Origin: Oncomelania hupensis
Taxonomy: Eukaryota > Mollusca > Gastropoda > Littorinimorpha > Pomatiopsidae
Length of the DNA stretch: 64,000 nucleotides
NCBI GenBank assembly: GCA_036898135.1
Contig: CM072513.1
Coordinates: 75,067,074 to 75,131,073, forward strand
Direction: 5' to 3'
Of the stretch, positions 35,348 through 47,300 are shown in pieces (position 1 is the stretch's first letter; each line of letters starts with the position of its first letter). Under the pieces are notes generated by a model. That model searched no databases. It was given only the letters and a program-made list of their open reading frames with translations, and was not told where the DNA came from. The position numbers and the translations under genes are program-made.

Positions 35348-36714
35348 CAGAGTTGCCTACCGTCCCGCTGTAGGCGGAATCATCCCGATTTCAGGTGAAA
35401 AAAACGAGCTGTGTTCCGCGATTCCGCTTTTTAAGTTTACGTCCTGCCAAATTAAAAAAAAAAAACGATTTTTTTATATTTTTTTTAACCCTGTAGAAGT
35501 TTATTTTTAGCGCGTCGGCTGATGCAATATCGGTGGTCTGATCCGGTTTTTGCGCGGACTAATGACGCGCGTACAGTTTCAAACACAGAGTCACGTGACT
35601 TTCTTCAGCGCAACCTGCTAGTGGTAGGCCTAGGCTACTGACAAGTTGCCGCGATTGTTTCGACAGAAGTTATGGCGTCAAAATCAAATTCACGAGCAGA
35701 CGATGGTCCTGATACACCTCCGAGAAAAAAACAGAAAAGATATCAGACATTCAGAAAAGAATATACAGAGAAATATTCTTTTATTAGGGAGGGCAAAGGA
35801 GAATCATGGGCGCATTGTGCCATTTGTTCTGTAGATTTCTCCATCAGGTCCGGCGGCGGAAACGATATTGAACGGCACATTAAAACCGACAAACATAATT
35901 GCAATGAAAGAATTCAAAAGCAGAAGGCAGCTGCGCCAAAAATTACTGGATTTTTGGTGACGAACAAGGGTGAAGCGGCCATGACCAGCAAGGAAGAAGC
36001 AGTGCTGAGGGCAGAGGCTATGGCAGTGGACTTAGTGCTGGAACACAATTTGCCGATGAGCTCGCTTGATACATTGTCAAAAGCGTTCAAAGTGATGTTT
36101 AAAGATTCCGAGATCGCTCAGAAATTTGCTTGCGGACGGAGTAAAGGTACGGCTGTTGCCAAGGAAATGGCAGCGCAGACAACGCTCACGCTGGGAGAGC
36201 GCATGAAGTGCAACACTTTCAGTATATCGACTGATGGAAGTAACGACAATGGAAGCCAAAAGTTGTTCCCACTAGTAGTACGAAGTATTGACTTAGTGGC
36301 AGCATGCACATAATCTGTACAGGAATAATAGTTTCTCATGTAATGGTAGTGTATGTGACAGTGACACTACGTTTATTGGATTTTACCTTCAGTGGCAGTA
36401 TGCAGATTAGTAAAACGGAATCATGAACTAAAGTTTCTGTGTTTTATTTGTTACTTCATCATTAACAGTATCAATAACAACAGATTCATAAACAAAGGTG
36501 AGTTTCAGTGTGACTCAATTTTTTAATTTATTTATTTTTTATTTTACATTTCAAAACTTCTTCAACGCCTGAAAGTCAAATCATTTGGCAAAAATATGCA
36601 TGACATTTTTTTGTGTTGAAATCATCCAGTTGCGGTGTCCCTCCTAATCAAGCCATGTCCCTCTTTTTTGGTGCCAATGTCCCTCTTTCACGTTTTGGGG
36701 GGTAGGCATGTCTG
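35348..36714 (+). mobile_element. hAT element with BED transposase fragment, 6-bp TSD
   Basis: Starts CAGAGTTGCCTACC and ends GGTAGGCATGTCTG (imperfect inverted repeat), flanked by ATGTCA at 35342-35347 and 36715-36720. It is 1367 bp and encodes the N-terminal part of a transposase on the plus strand, so it is an internally deleted copy. Confidence 0.8.
35672..36313 (+). pseudogene. BED-finger hAT transposase, N-terminal part
   Basis: 213 codons from ATG 35672 (GTTATGGCG). A basic N-terminus (PPRKKQKR) is followed by a BED zinc finger with C49, C52, H69 and H75 (HCAICSVDF...ERHIKTDKH). Then come a helical segment and the block FSISTDGSNDNGSQKLFPLV, where the first catalytic Asp of the RNase H-like fold is expected. 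It ends after VVRSID, long before the rest of the catalytic domain and the dimerisation domain. It could make a stable DNA-binding protein, but as a transposase it is truncated. Confidence 0.75.
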
Positions 36715-36832
36715 ATGTCATCACTGGAAAGTAATTTATTTTGCTTTTGTACAAAAAACAACAAAATATTTGTGTACAAAACACAAACAAAACAAAAAAA
36801 TGATTGACCTAAGTCTTTAGCAAAAGAAGGTG

Positions 36833-36990
36833 TGACATCATTTTCTTCCCACATATCATTTTCTTCATGTCTTTTCTTTTTTTTTCATTCATGATGTCCT
36901 TTCTTCACTGTGACATCATTTTCTTCACTGTGACATCATTTTCTTCTCTCATAACATCATTTTCTTCTCTCATTACATCATTTTTTCCCC
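36833..36990. repeat. Tandem ACATCATTTTCTTC repeats
   Basis: About six units of TGACATCATTTTCTTCNCT with period about 20-23, partly degenerate. They lie just downstream of the PRDM9-like stop codon. Confidence 0.8.
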
Positions 36991-37078
36991 AAACTTTATT
37001 TTAGTCAGGAAGTGAATTTGATTCCCCTAAAAAAATCCCAGCTGAGCTAACAATGCCATAACTTGATGCATACTTTAT

Positions 37079-40000
37079 TTATAAAATGTCTGCGTGATTT
37101 TGTGCGTGTCCACTGAAAGTTTTCGAGTCACTGAAAAGTGCCGGACAATGAGGACACTTGTAAGGTTTATCACCTGTGTGTGTACGTTGATGTCTCTTCA
37201 CACTTTCTAACTGTGTGAATGCTTTGCCACAGTCAGTGCACTTGTAAGGTTTATCACCTGTGTGTGTACGTTGATGTCTCTTCACACTGCTTAACTGTGT
37301 GAATGCTTTGCCACAGTCAGTGCACTTGTAAGGTTTATCACCTGTGTGTGTACGTTGATGTGTCTTCAGATGATCTGACAGTGTGAATGCTTTGCCACAG
37401 TCAGTGCACTTGTAAGGTTTATTACCTGTGTGTGTACGTTGATGTCTCTTCAGAAGACCCGACTCTGTGAATGCTTTGCCACAGTCAGTGCACTTGTAAG
37501 GTTTATCACCTGTGTGTGTACGTTGATGTCTCTTCAGATCACTTAACTGTGTGAATGCTTTGCCACAGTCAGTGCACTTGTAAGGTTTATCACCTGTGTG
37601 TGTACGTTGATGTCTCTTCAGAAGACCTGACTGTGAATGCTTTGCCACAGTCAGTGCACTTGTAAGGTTCATCACCTGTGTGTGTACGTTGATGTGTCTT
37701 CAGATGTTCTAACTGTGTGAATGCTTTGCCACAGTCAGTGCACTTGTAAGGTTTATCACCTGTGTGTGTACGTTGATGTTTCTTCAGATGACCTGACTCT
37801 GTGAATGCTTTGCCACAGTCAGTGCACTTGTAAGGTTTATCACCTGTGTGTGTACGTTGATGTGACTTCATATTGCATAACTTTGGGAATGCTTTGCCAC
37901 AGTCAGTGCATTTGTAAGGTTTATCACCTGTGTGTGTACGTTGATGTATTTTCACACTTCCCAACTGTGTGAATGCTTTGCCACAGTCAGTGCACTTGTA
38001 AGGTTTATCACCTGTGTGTGTAAGTTGATGACTCTTCAAGTGATGTAACATTGTGAATGCTTTGCCACAGTCGGTACACTTGTAAGGTTTATCACCTGTG
38101 TGTGTAAGTTGATGTGTTTTCAGCTTGCTTAACTGTGTGAAAGCCTTGCCACAGACAGTGAGCTTAGTCGCATCACTTAATGAGGTGCTGTCAGAGTGTA
38201 CTAGTTTGTGCGCTATCAAGTACTGCGCTGTTGTAAAAGTCATTTCACACACCTCACACATAAAACGTTTTACTTTCAGGTCCTCTGCCGGTTGCTGCTT
38301 TTCTGCCATAGTGGTTGTATTCTGCTAAAACACACAAAGAAGATAACAAAATCCAAATCAATACGGTCGAAAACAATTAGAAATAAGCACATTCAAATAT
38401 TACTTAACATCATTTACAAACGACAAACTTTATTTGAATTTGTTTTATATTTTAATACCAACAACGTACCAGCGAAAATGGACTCCTTGTATAATCGTAT
38501 TGTATACGCACAACTGAACAGTGAGAACAAGTTGTGCTGCATTTTATAAACAATACCTTAGTATCCGTTTTCTTGTCTTCATCATTGTCGGTGAACTCAA
38601 GGTCACTGCTGCCGATATCAGAGAAGGTCCAGTCACAGTCAGTATCATCATAGCTGCTATCAGCTCCCTCTGAAACATTTTAGAGAGCATTTACAAAAAT
38701 GACAAAGAGTCATGGTGTGAAGAATGGATGGGTTGTGGAGTGATATTGTGCTACCGTGAGTGTGTGCATGTGTCTTTGAGTATGTGTATGTGTGTTAAGT
38801 GTTTAAGTGTGTGTATGTTGCAGACCTGCCTACCTACAATTCTTTAAATCAGTACCAAAAGGTCCAGTTTTCAGTAGCAAAGCCCGGTTTTCAGTAGCAT
38901 ACACAACCGTCGATGTAGGACGCCACGACAAGTTAATTGTGTACTTAAAATATATATTTTAACATTGAAAACGTTTTGAGAAAGCACACAATCAGTCTCT
39001 ACCTGCCTCAGCACACATAATAAGAAACACAATACTTGGTGTCAGGGTTTACTGTTTACTTTCGCAGAGAGTCAGCATAACAGCTCTTGAGTTTAACAAG
39101 GTCTTCTTTGGTCAGATGCCTGTTTAAAATGCCACCTGGCTGACTCTTCTCCACCATCAGAGCCTCCATAGTGTCCTCTCCCAAGCTTGCTCTTTGGTCA
39201 GTTCTGTTCTTCCTCACACATGAGAAAACTCTTTCGCAGTGAGCGCTTGAGTGTGGAATTGTGAGGATGGACGCCACGTTTTAACAAAGGGAAATAGAAA
39301 CGGAGCCGTCTGATTGGTCACGCCCTGGCTGCATCGTGTACGATGGACTTTAGAAATAGCGGAAGTTCAACTTTCTACGCGCACAATTGGCTTGAGACAA
39401 ACCCCAAACTAAAAAAAAAAAAAAAAACCTTTACTGGTCACACGTTTGTCTATTTTTTAGGCCTAGGCAAGAAGTCTTATAATTTTATAGATATTTCGGA
39501 GTACGTTAGTAAAAGCACCACATCTTAGGTATTAGTGCATATATTTAAATGAAATAAAATGCAAAATTAACAGAAATAAATTCTCTTTTGATTATATACC
39601 TTTTTATTCTTCTCTTGTCATGTCTTGTTTTTTATTACTCCATGTGTTTACAAACATTGAAAAAAAATGTTTTAAAACGTACAAACAAGCCTCCTCCTCT
39701 TCTTCACTTTCCTGCCCATCTGAATCGGATGCATGCATGCTACTGACACTAATGTCAGTACCGATCTCTTCCACCAACTTAAAGTCTATTTCTCTCACTT
39801 CAATGTCTAATAAATGGAAGCCTGTAAACTCTCCTTCATCAGTCGAAGAATCCAAACCATCCATTCTAGACACTTGCACAAAAAAAAATTGAAGAAAAAA
39901 AAACAACCGAAAAAACAAAGGCATCAAAGAGAAAACTTGTGGAAATGCAGTCGATTGTTTTCACAACAGAATAAACCGGAAGTCAATTGCCGGAAGTCTC

Positions 40001-40826
40001 GCAATCTTTCAAACAACGCGAGAATATAAAAGTGGTTGATACGGACGCTTTTGGGCGTTTTGCCTGTTAGACCTTCGGCAAAACCCGGTAAAGGGTAAAA
40101 AAAAAAAAAAAATAATCGGATTTTTTTTTCACGTAGCAATTTTATGTCTGCCGTAGCATCGTAGCAGAGCTTTATTTTTCGTAGCTGCTACGGCAAAATC
40201 GTAGCAGTAGGCAGGTCTGATGTTGTGCATATTTGTGTGGATTTTTGTGTGGGTAGCTGTAGTTGTGTGGTGCTGAATATTAAATATTTTATTTCAAAAA
40301 TAAAACTCTACAATGTGTGCATATTGGCAATATTGTATAACCAGCAATATATCCGCAAACACTCCCCCTCAACATCATCATCTGTAATAACCAATAAAAC
40401 AAATTACTCCTTCAGATTAGAGTATAAACCGAGGTCTAGTGTGTGAACTCATGCATTCCATCGCATGGATTTTAAAGATGTTGATGCTCAGTCCTAGATG
40501 AGCGAGTGTCGGCTACACAAATACACCCAGCATGCACTAGGCCCCTTCTCCCCATACAGGGTCACCCAGATTTGTGCTCAGTCGTCTCAGCTTCAGACTA
40601 TGTGCCTAAAGGTTTCAAGAAGGCACACTGGGCTGCTTGAGTTAGATCCTGTATCAGCCAGCATCTTGAGCTGGAAAAGCGCTGTATAAAAACGATTAAA
40701 TAAATAAACATGTTTAGAACACTCACTTGATGTTCCTGAATGTCGCCGCCTCTTGTCGCCCTCTCGAATGATGCCCAGCTCTTTGCCGTATTCACTGCCA
40801 TACCAAACAAGAATCTCAGTCCCCGC
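37079..40826 (-). CDS. PRDM9-like: PRDM9-like PR/SET zinc-finger protein, 3' exons, frameshift in array
   Basis: Exons 40727-40826, 38557-38669 and 37079-38324 join in phase. The first ends a PR/SET domain: GTEILVWYGSEYGKELG corresponds to the PRDM9 block holding the catalytic Tyr. The second is acidic (YDDTDCDWTFSDIGSSDLEF). The third has a lone finger (CEVCEMTF...H), then 12 tandem 28-residue units (CTDCGKAF-x5-L/V/M-x2-H, linker THTGDKPYK; the first lacks its leading Cys) and a divergent last finger (CPHCPALF). This SET, lone finger, array order is that of PRDM9, the meiotic H3K4/K36 methyltransferase that places recombination hotspots. Units are nearly identical in DNA except at helix positions -1, 2, 3 and 6. 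Two bases are missing at about 37630, shifting the last six fingers out of frame; with them the 3' part would be 486 codons. KRAB, SSXRD and most of SET are not visible. Another fast-evolving PRDM is possible. Confidence 0.8.
39056..39277 (-). pseudogene. hAT transposase C-terminal dimerisation fragment
   Basis: 73 codons including ASILTIPHSSAHCERVFSCV and RASLGEDTMEALMVEKS, the conserved hAT C-terminal block. It ends in a stop 14 residues after the TKEDLVK segment. Upstream catalytic sequence is absent, in contrast to the element at 35348, which keeps only the N-terminal part. Confidence 0.8.
39604..39867 (-). pseudogene. Acidic ORF within the hAT element
   Basis: From ATG 39867 (MDGLDSSTDEGEFTGFHLLD) through an acidic run (SDSDGQESEEEEEA) to a stop at 39604. 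No domain is recognised. It may be the first exon of the element's transposase gene. Confidence 0.3.
40419..40706 (+). mobile_element. SINE-like repeat, copy A
   Basis: GAGTATAAACCGAGGTCTAG, CTCAGTCCTAGATGAGCGAG, CGGCTACACAAATACACCC and AGCTGGAAAAGCGCTGTATA, ending in an AT-rich tail. The same order occurs at 50703-50976. Confidence 0.7.
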
Positions 40827-41149
40827 CTGCAATAACAAATGAACACAATGTGACACAAGAAAGCGACATATTTAGAAAGAAACAGCTTCATCAGGCATTG
40901 AAACAGCTGGGGTAAAAGAGAAATTTGTAGGGATTTATGGACAGAGGGTGTCACAATTCATATTAACTACGTAGGCATATGTGTATTATTGTGTAGAGTT
41001 CGAAGTTCAAATAGCTGCATGCATTCATGATGACTGTAGAGAACAGGAATTTTCCAGGTTTCTAATAAATATGCCTATGTTAGGGTGTGAGTACTTTTGG
41101 TTTTCAAAATAAATCTATTAGTATTTTAATTGGCCGAAATGGCTGAACC

Positions 41150-41280
41150 AATGGAATAATGAATAGCTCACAGTCTGGGCATTGGCACTCACTCGTTGTG
41201 TGTGTCCTAAGGCTGTGTGGTCGCAGGTTCTAGAGTCAGTGTTCAGGCCAGGAAAAAAAAAGATTAAGAAAGAAAAGAAG
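41150..41280 (+). mobile_element. tRNA-like SINE
   Basis: A-box-like TAGCTCACAGTCTGG (41165) and B-box-like GGTTCTAGAGTC (41227), then a short body and an A-rich tail with AAAGA repeats. Confidence 0.5.
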
Positions 41281-42118
41281 AAAAAATTATTGTGAAAATT
41301 GAAGAGGTAGAAGGCACTGAGAATCTATCAAGGTGTAGGTTTGGTGGGACTTTCTGAAAGTGGATACATACTGTGCTGTAAAGATTACAGGTATTTATAA
41401 TGTTTTTTCATGATTGTGAAATGTTGTAGAAGTATATTTTTGCATTGTATTTATTGAGAGGTGGTGAGCTGTGGTCCACTGAGATGGAATATAATTTTCA
41501 TTGATGTAATAATATTGTTAATTACATGGGGCTTCAGTTATAGAGCAGTAAATAATGTAATATGAATGAAAGGTGTGAGCATGTTTGATAGCAATTGTCA
41601 TTCATGAAATAATTATATCTGGGATATGGATAACATTGTGGAAGAAGGAAAGAAACGATCACATATGGAATGGAATTGGAAAAGTGAAGGAAACAAAGGG
41701 AGGTGAGCAAGGATGAAACAAAGAAGAACAATGAGATTATAAAGGTCAGAGCATTGACGTGTGTGTGTATATATATATATTGTTGTAGCGGGTGTTGGCT
41801 CCATACACTTGGTTACAGCGATGTCTCGGACAACGGGAGAAAAGGCAACATGAGCTCAGCGGCGACCGGCCGTGCGTCTTGGATGAGACCAAGACGTTTT
41901 ATCTACCTCGGACGGACTGGGCTGGCTCGTCTGTTTATGACTTCACTGTTGGGGCCACTTCCTGTTGACAACATCACTGGCATCTAGCTGATAACCTGCA
42001 TGTGCATCCGCCTCATATGATTATTGAGGTAACTCGTTTTTGTGCTTATTTTGGCTCGGACAAGCGATTGCCAGCCTCGATTATCCAAGCTCGATTTCGA
42101 CCTAACTTGAGACATAAT
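41281..42118. other. No gene; possible LTR-like segment
   Basis: AT-rich sequence, then from about 41780 a GC-richer stretch starting TGTTGTAGCGGG that could be LTR- or UTR-derived. No partner copy is visible to confirm it. Confidence 0.25.
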
Positions 42119-42551
42119 TGATTGATTGATTTATTGTTGCTTTAGGTCCAGCGGACTCTTCCGAGCTAAATCAGGACCGGACAACCCCCAATCCACATAA
42201 AAGATCTGCCGAAACAACCCTAGTGGGAAAATTGAATGCCCTCCACCGGCCAGTCACTTTACAATAAAGACATCCAACGCAGGGGACGGCTGAGGCTTTA
42301 CCCCAACTACTCAAACCCCTGGTTACAAAAACAAAATAGAATACAAACATCATTATAAATCATCAACAAAACACCTACATATAAAATGCCAATAGTGCTA
42401 AATATTACAATCATAGGAAGCCCTAGTGACCACCCGGCAGAAAGCGTCCAACACTCCCAAGCTGATCCAACAGACCTCATACACAAACAAGGAGTCTTGT
42501 CCAGGAAGAGTTTTCAAGAAAAAAGGTAGGTCATTGATCTAGCGAAGAAGA
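42119..42551 (-). mobile_element. 0.7-kb retroposon, cut by the gap
   Basis: (TTGA)n tail, shared 3' module and body up to TCTAGCGAAGAAGA, where the N run begins. Confidence 0.9.
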
Positions 42552-43051
42552 NNNNNNNNNNNNNNNNNNNNNNNNNNNNNNNNNNNNNNNNNNNNNNNNN
42601 NNNNNNNNNNNNNNNNNNNNNNNNNNNNNNNNNNNNNNNNNNNNNNNNNNNNNNNNNNNNNNNNNNNNNNNNNNNNNNNNNNNNNNNNNNNNNNNNNNNN
42701 NNNNNNNNNNNNNNNNNNNNNNNNNNNNNNNNNNNNNNNNNNNNNNNNNNNNNNNNNNNNNNNNNNNNNNNNNNNNNNNNNNNNNNNNNNNNNNNNNNNN
42801 NNNNNNNNNNNNNNNNNNNNNNNNNNNNNNNNNNNNNNNNNNNNNNNNNNNNNNNNNNNNNNNNNNNNNNNNNNNNNNNNNNNNNNNNNNNNNNNNNNNN
42901 NNNNNNNNNNNNNNNNNNNNNNNNNNNNNNNNNNNNNNNNNNNNNNNNNNNNNNNNNNNNNNNNNNNNNNNNNNNNNNNNNNNNNNNNNNNNNNNNNNNN
43001 NNNNNNNNNNNNNNNNNNNNNNNNNNNNNNNNNNNNNNNNNNNNNNNNNNN
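42552..43051. other. Assembly gap, exactly 500 N
   Basis: The round size indicates a placeholder of unknown true length, so the order and distance of the two sides are not proven by sequence. Confidence 0.95.
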
Positions 43052-43453
43052 AAAGTGTGTTGCAGACTAAATAATTTGAATTCTTTAACATTCTTATGGA
43101 GTCATTTCCTTGGAATAAAAGACAAATTCCTCGCAATCTATTGCTTTGTCCTCTGATTCCATCTGTAACTCTGTTTTGATTGAAAGCGTTCCACAGAAGA
43201 TAATAGGTACAATTCAATTGAATACATACATCATGCTGATTCATTTGCGTGATAGTATTCTGACATCTGAATTCTTTTACACCATGATAAACTGAAGGAT
43301 AAAATAGACCCTGTCTGCTCTGAACAGATTTGTTTTTAAAATGTGACTTGTGCAAATGTTCTGTGTCAACAATTATCAATGTTAAACAATTGTAGCGTTA
43401 ATTAAATTTTGTTTGTCTACACAAATGTAATATTTTCACGTATTTTATGACAG

Positions 43454-44323
43454 GTTTTGCAGAACAAGTGCAGACTCTAACTGTTGAATTATTCAGTGAA
43501 TACTGGGATGACTTTGTGAGTATTTTGCGGTTTGTTACCCAGTGGCGTAGCTTTGGTTAATAAAAATGTTTGATCTTTCACTTAAGCTATTCCCGGAGAC
43601 ACTCTACATGTAAAAGCTAAACGTGTTAGATGTTGGGATAGAGGATATTTGGGGGCCAAGTTTAGCAGGGATGGGAAAGATGTATAGGGTGCCGAGGATC
43701 AGAGCGTCCAGGTTTCCTGACATCTTGTTAGTAGGTGATAACTGACTAATGATACTGTGTGCTATCAGGCAGAGAGGACAATGAGGGCAGCAAGTCCTGC
43801 CCTATCGTTTGCCTTTCAGCGTTAAAAGATTAAGCCAGTCAGAAGGTTAATAGCTACAACGGAGAGGATTGATGAGCGAAGATCGCAGTGTGAAAGGTTT
43901 GTTTTAACTTTGTGTTAAACAACAGGTTCTAGTGACAGACTCGGTACCGTTATCGGTCCAGAGGTTCATAAAGTCAACAGGCAGGGTCAAAGTAGAGCGT
44001 AGAATTATATCTCCCTGTTAATGATCAGACCACCTCGAAAGAAGACGTCAACGCGAGGCAGATAGTTATGCTTGTCGTGTGTTTAAGTGCCTGATAGAAC
44101 GTGTCCATTGTCTGGTGGAGATCTAAGTTGTGATTCTAGTTTAGAGGAGGAGCTTGAAGGGACGTTAGGAGATAGAAATACCATCACGGATGGATCGCAA
44201 GGTTTGATTGACAGGAAGGAGGAGGGAACTAGTGTTAGAACCCAACTGCCCCTGGGATGAGGAGTTTAAGAACGAGGGCAGGACGTGGATTCGAGATAGA
44301 GAGAAAGAAAGATAAAAAAGAGT

Positions 44324-44373
<50 letters not shown>

Positions 44374-47300
44374 AAGACTAGGATGGTCCCGAGAGAAGAT
44401 ATGGAGTTGAGTTAGAGTTAGTTAGAATGGGAAAATAGACGATAGGGAAGTAGAAACCAATATAGGACAATGTCGTAGTCAGAAAACAGAGAGTGTGTGA
44501 ACTGTAGAAGAGTGAATATAGATTTGTGGACACTATCAATGCAAGTAGTCAAGAGTGTTTTCTGTGTTTGTGTTCAGTAAAGTTGCTACAACGCACACCT
44601 TCCAGCCTGCGTGTTTTATTTGTGTTTGTGAATATATTTGTAAATTATGTGTTGTGACTCCGGACAATGGTCAAAGAAAGATAAAGTCCTACACTACCAC
44701 CATTAACACCTACCACCATCACCGGACACAACCACGACCACGACCACCCCATCACATTATGATATACTGAAGAAATGTTGCGATCATTTTTTTAAATAAC
44801 ATTTCATCAATTGGTGGTCATTTTCTTTATAATTTCATCAGTTTGCTTTTCAAGTTTCATGCTAAGTTACACGTTGCTGTACAATTAAAAAGCCACTATT
44901 TTATTTGGAATTCAATTGATATGATTTTTAAAATTAATTTTTCAGTACCACCCAGCCATGGGAATCTTGCTGGAAATCCAAAGCCGCCATCTTACCTTCT
45001 ATTCTGCCGCGATACAGTTCCATGCTTGTTACACTGGACTGAGGTACTTTACGTAAACTCAAACTTCACAATAACTGACCTTCGCTGTGAAAATACACCA
45101 TACATTGCATTACATGATTATTGCTTTAGGTCCAGCGGACTCTTCCGAGCCAAATCAGGACCGGACAACCCCTGATCCGCATAAAAGATCTGCTGAAACC
45201 CTAGTGGTAAAACTGAAAGCTCTCCACCAGCCAGTCACTTTACAATAAAGACATCCCACGCAAGGGACGCCGAGGCTATACTCTAATTTATCGAACCCCT
45301 ATTTACAAAAACAAAATAGAATACAAACATCATTATAAATTATCAACAAAACACATATAAAATGCCTACATTGCTAAATAATAACATCATAGGAAGCCCT
45401 AGTGACCACCTGGCAGAAAGCGTCCAATAGTCCCAAGCTGATCCAACAGACCTCACACACAAATAAGGAGTCTTGTCCCGGAAGAGTTTTCAAGAAAAAA
45501 GGTAGGTGACTGGTCTAGCGAAGAAGAAGATAGTATAGCAGATTGATAGAACAGAGTAGGAATGAGAAAGAATAAATGAGAAAGACAGCGACAGTGGGAA
45601 TTTAAAGCACTAAATTTCCAGAAAGTGGGGATACTATTTATACTGAAACCCCCAGCACCCCAACGGGGTAGGAAATACCCCTTTATAATTTGTAAAATAG
45701 TGAAAGAAATGAACCTACTGATACTATGGATCAGTTAAACTTTACAGAACGATTGTGTCAAGATGTATTTTTATTTATTTAATTAGTTGTTTTAATCATT
45801 TTATTTTATACTTTATTGCTGAATCATTTTGCCAAGAAAAGCAACAATTAATAATACAAAAAAGGTTGGCTGTTATATGTATATTGTAAATAAATGACAC
45901 CTATGCATTTGAATTTTTTTTATTTTCCATATTTCCTTTCTTCTTTCTTCACCATCCTTCAACACTCAATTTATTAAAACGTTTCCACCCTCCATTTCTG
46001 TAATGTTTTTTCCTGCTGGGTTACAGATACTACCTCTTCTACTACCCACTGACCTGCGCAGTCATCGGCATCATCTTCAACATGATTTGGGTTTCCTTTG
46101 TGTTTGTTATCACCTGGTATCGCTTAGGCTTGGACCTCCTGGAAGGCAAAGTGGCGCCTGACGGCTGTGCTGGGTTAGAGGGAGAATCACCACCAGCTCG
46201 GCCAAATGGACAGGGAAGCGGAATGCAGGCTTTGGGAAGCAGTCGCGGAAGGCAGCAAAGTGGAAATACAAGGCAACCACCTTCGCAAAGCAGCAGCAGC
46301 AGAGGGCAGCAAGTTGTCCAGAGGAGAACAGGGACGCAGCAGGCTTTACAGAAGGGTGCATCTGCAGAGAATGTTCACGCCCTGGCTTTGGCAGCAGGTG
46401 GATGCCAAGGAGAGGGAGATGAGGGTATACATGCCTTTCTACATCCTCCTCTTCAGCTTAGCGGGGAAGAAAGAGAGGAAAGAAAAGGAATCCAAGGGGC
46501 CAGAAATATATCTCAGCCTTGGGGTATTGAATCATTTTTGAAAGTTTGTTGGTTATGGGGGTGCCTTGCATTGTAGCACCGGTGTAGAGAGGCTAGTTTC
46601 CAAGGCCAGGAGTTTGTGGGTTCCATCGAAACGAAACAAAATATTTAACTTAAGTATGATAATGGTCAGGTCATTGAGGGTTTTCTCTGGTGTGCACCGA
46701 GTCCCTTCCATCCCTTTATAAAGGTATTGAAAGCAGTCAGTATAAAATAAAATAAATAAACTTCTGTCTTCTATAATAGCGATTGCTTTTGAGCACCTCA
46801 CTTTGAATTGATAGATTAAAAAAAGCGTGTTTACAGCATCCTGTGTGATTAATTTCTGGCTAACTGAGCGTTATATGTGGCTAAATAAATCAGAAATATT
46901 TATCGCACTTGAGGTATGAAGTCATTTAAAAAGGTTTTTGTGTGTGTGTGTTTCTTCTGCCAAACTTGGCATTATATGCGTATGGGTTTTCGCAATACGC
47001 AGAGCTGCCAACCCCTAAAAAAAATTTCAGTAGCGAACAAAGAAAAATATCAGTAGTTTCAGCTCAATTTCAGTAGCAAATGTACGAACAAGAATTTTCA
47101 CATGATAAAATGAGCATTATTTAAAATGTTGATATTAGCTTAAATAAAAACCAAACACCAACACAAAAAGCATTAACTTTCAAATATTTATTTTTAAAAT
47201 GATAGAAATGTTCCTGAAAAAAAAAAAAAGTTTTAACATTTTGTTCGGAAAAGCTAACCCAAATGGCTCACTACATGTACTAATGGCATGGATACTGCAT

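Larger units (their letters stand above)
38821..40219 (-). mobile_element. hAT element in the PRDM9-like intron, 6-bp TSD
   Basis: CAGACCTGCCTAC (38821) and GTAGGCAGGTCTG (to 40219), perfect 13-bp inverted repeats, flanked by ATGTTG (38815-38820, 40220-40225). Subterminal TTTTCAGTAGC (left) and CGTAGC (right) are repeated. It contains the C-terminal part of a transposase and an acidic ORF, both minus. It sits between the SET exon and the acidic exon of the host gene. Confidence 0.9.

Noticed and set aside
42531..43379. 282-codon minus-strand frame
   Set aside because: It runs through 500 N, so it is not a real reading frame.
41780..44700. LTR pair around seipin intron 1
   Set aside because: TGTTGTAGCGG-like and GTTGCTACAACG-like pieces look LTR-like but do not match each other and lie across a gap.
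46206..46541. 111-codon frame overlapping seipin exon 3
   Set aside because: Alternative frame of the seipin tail; the seipin frame is supported by homology and splice phase.
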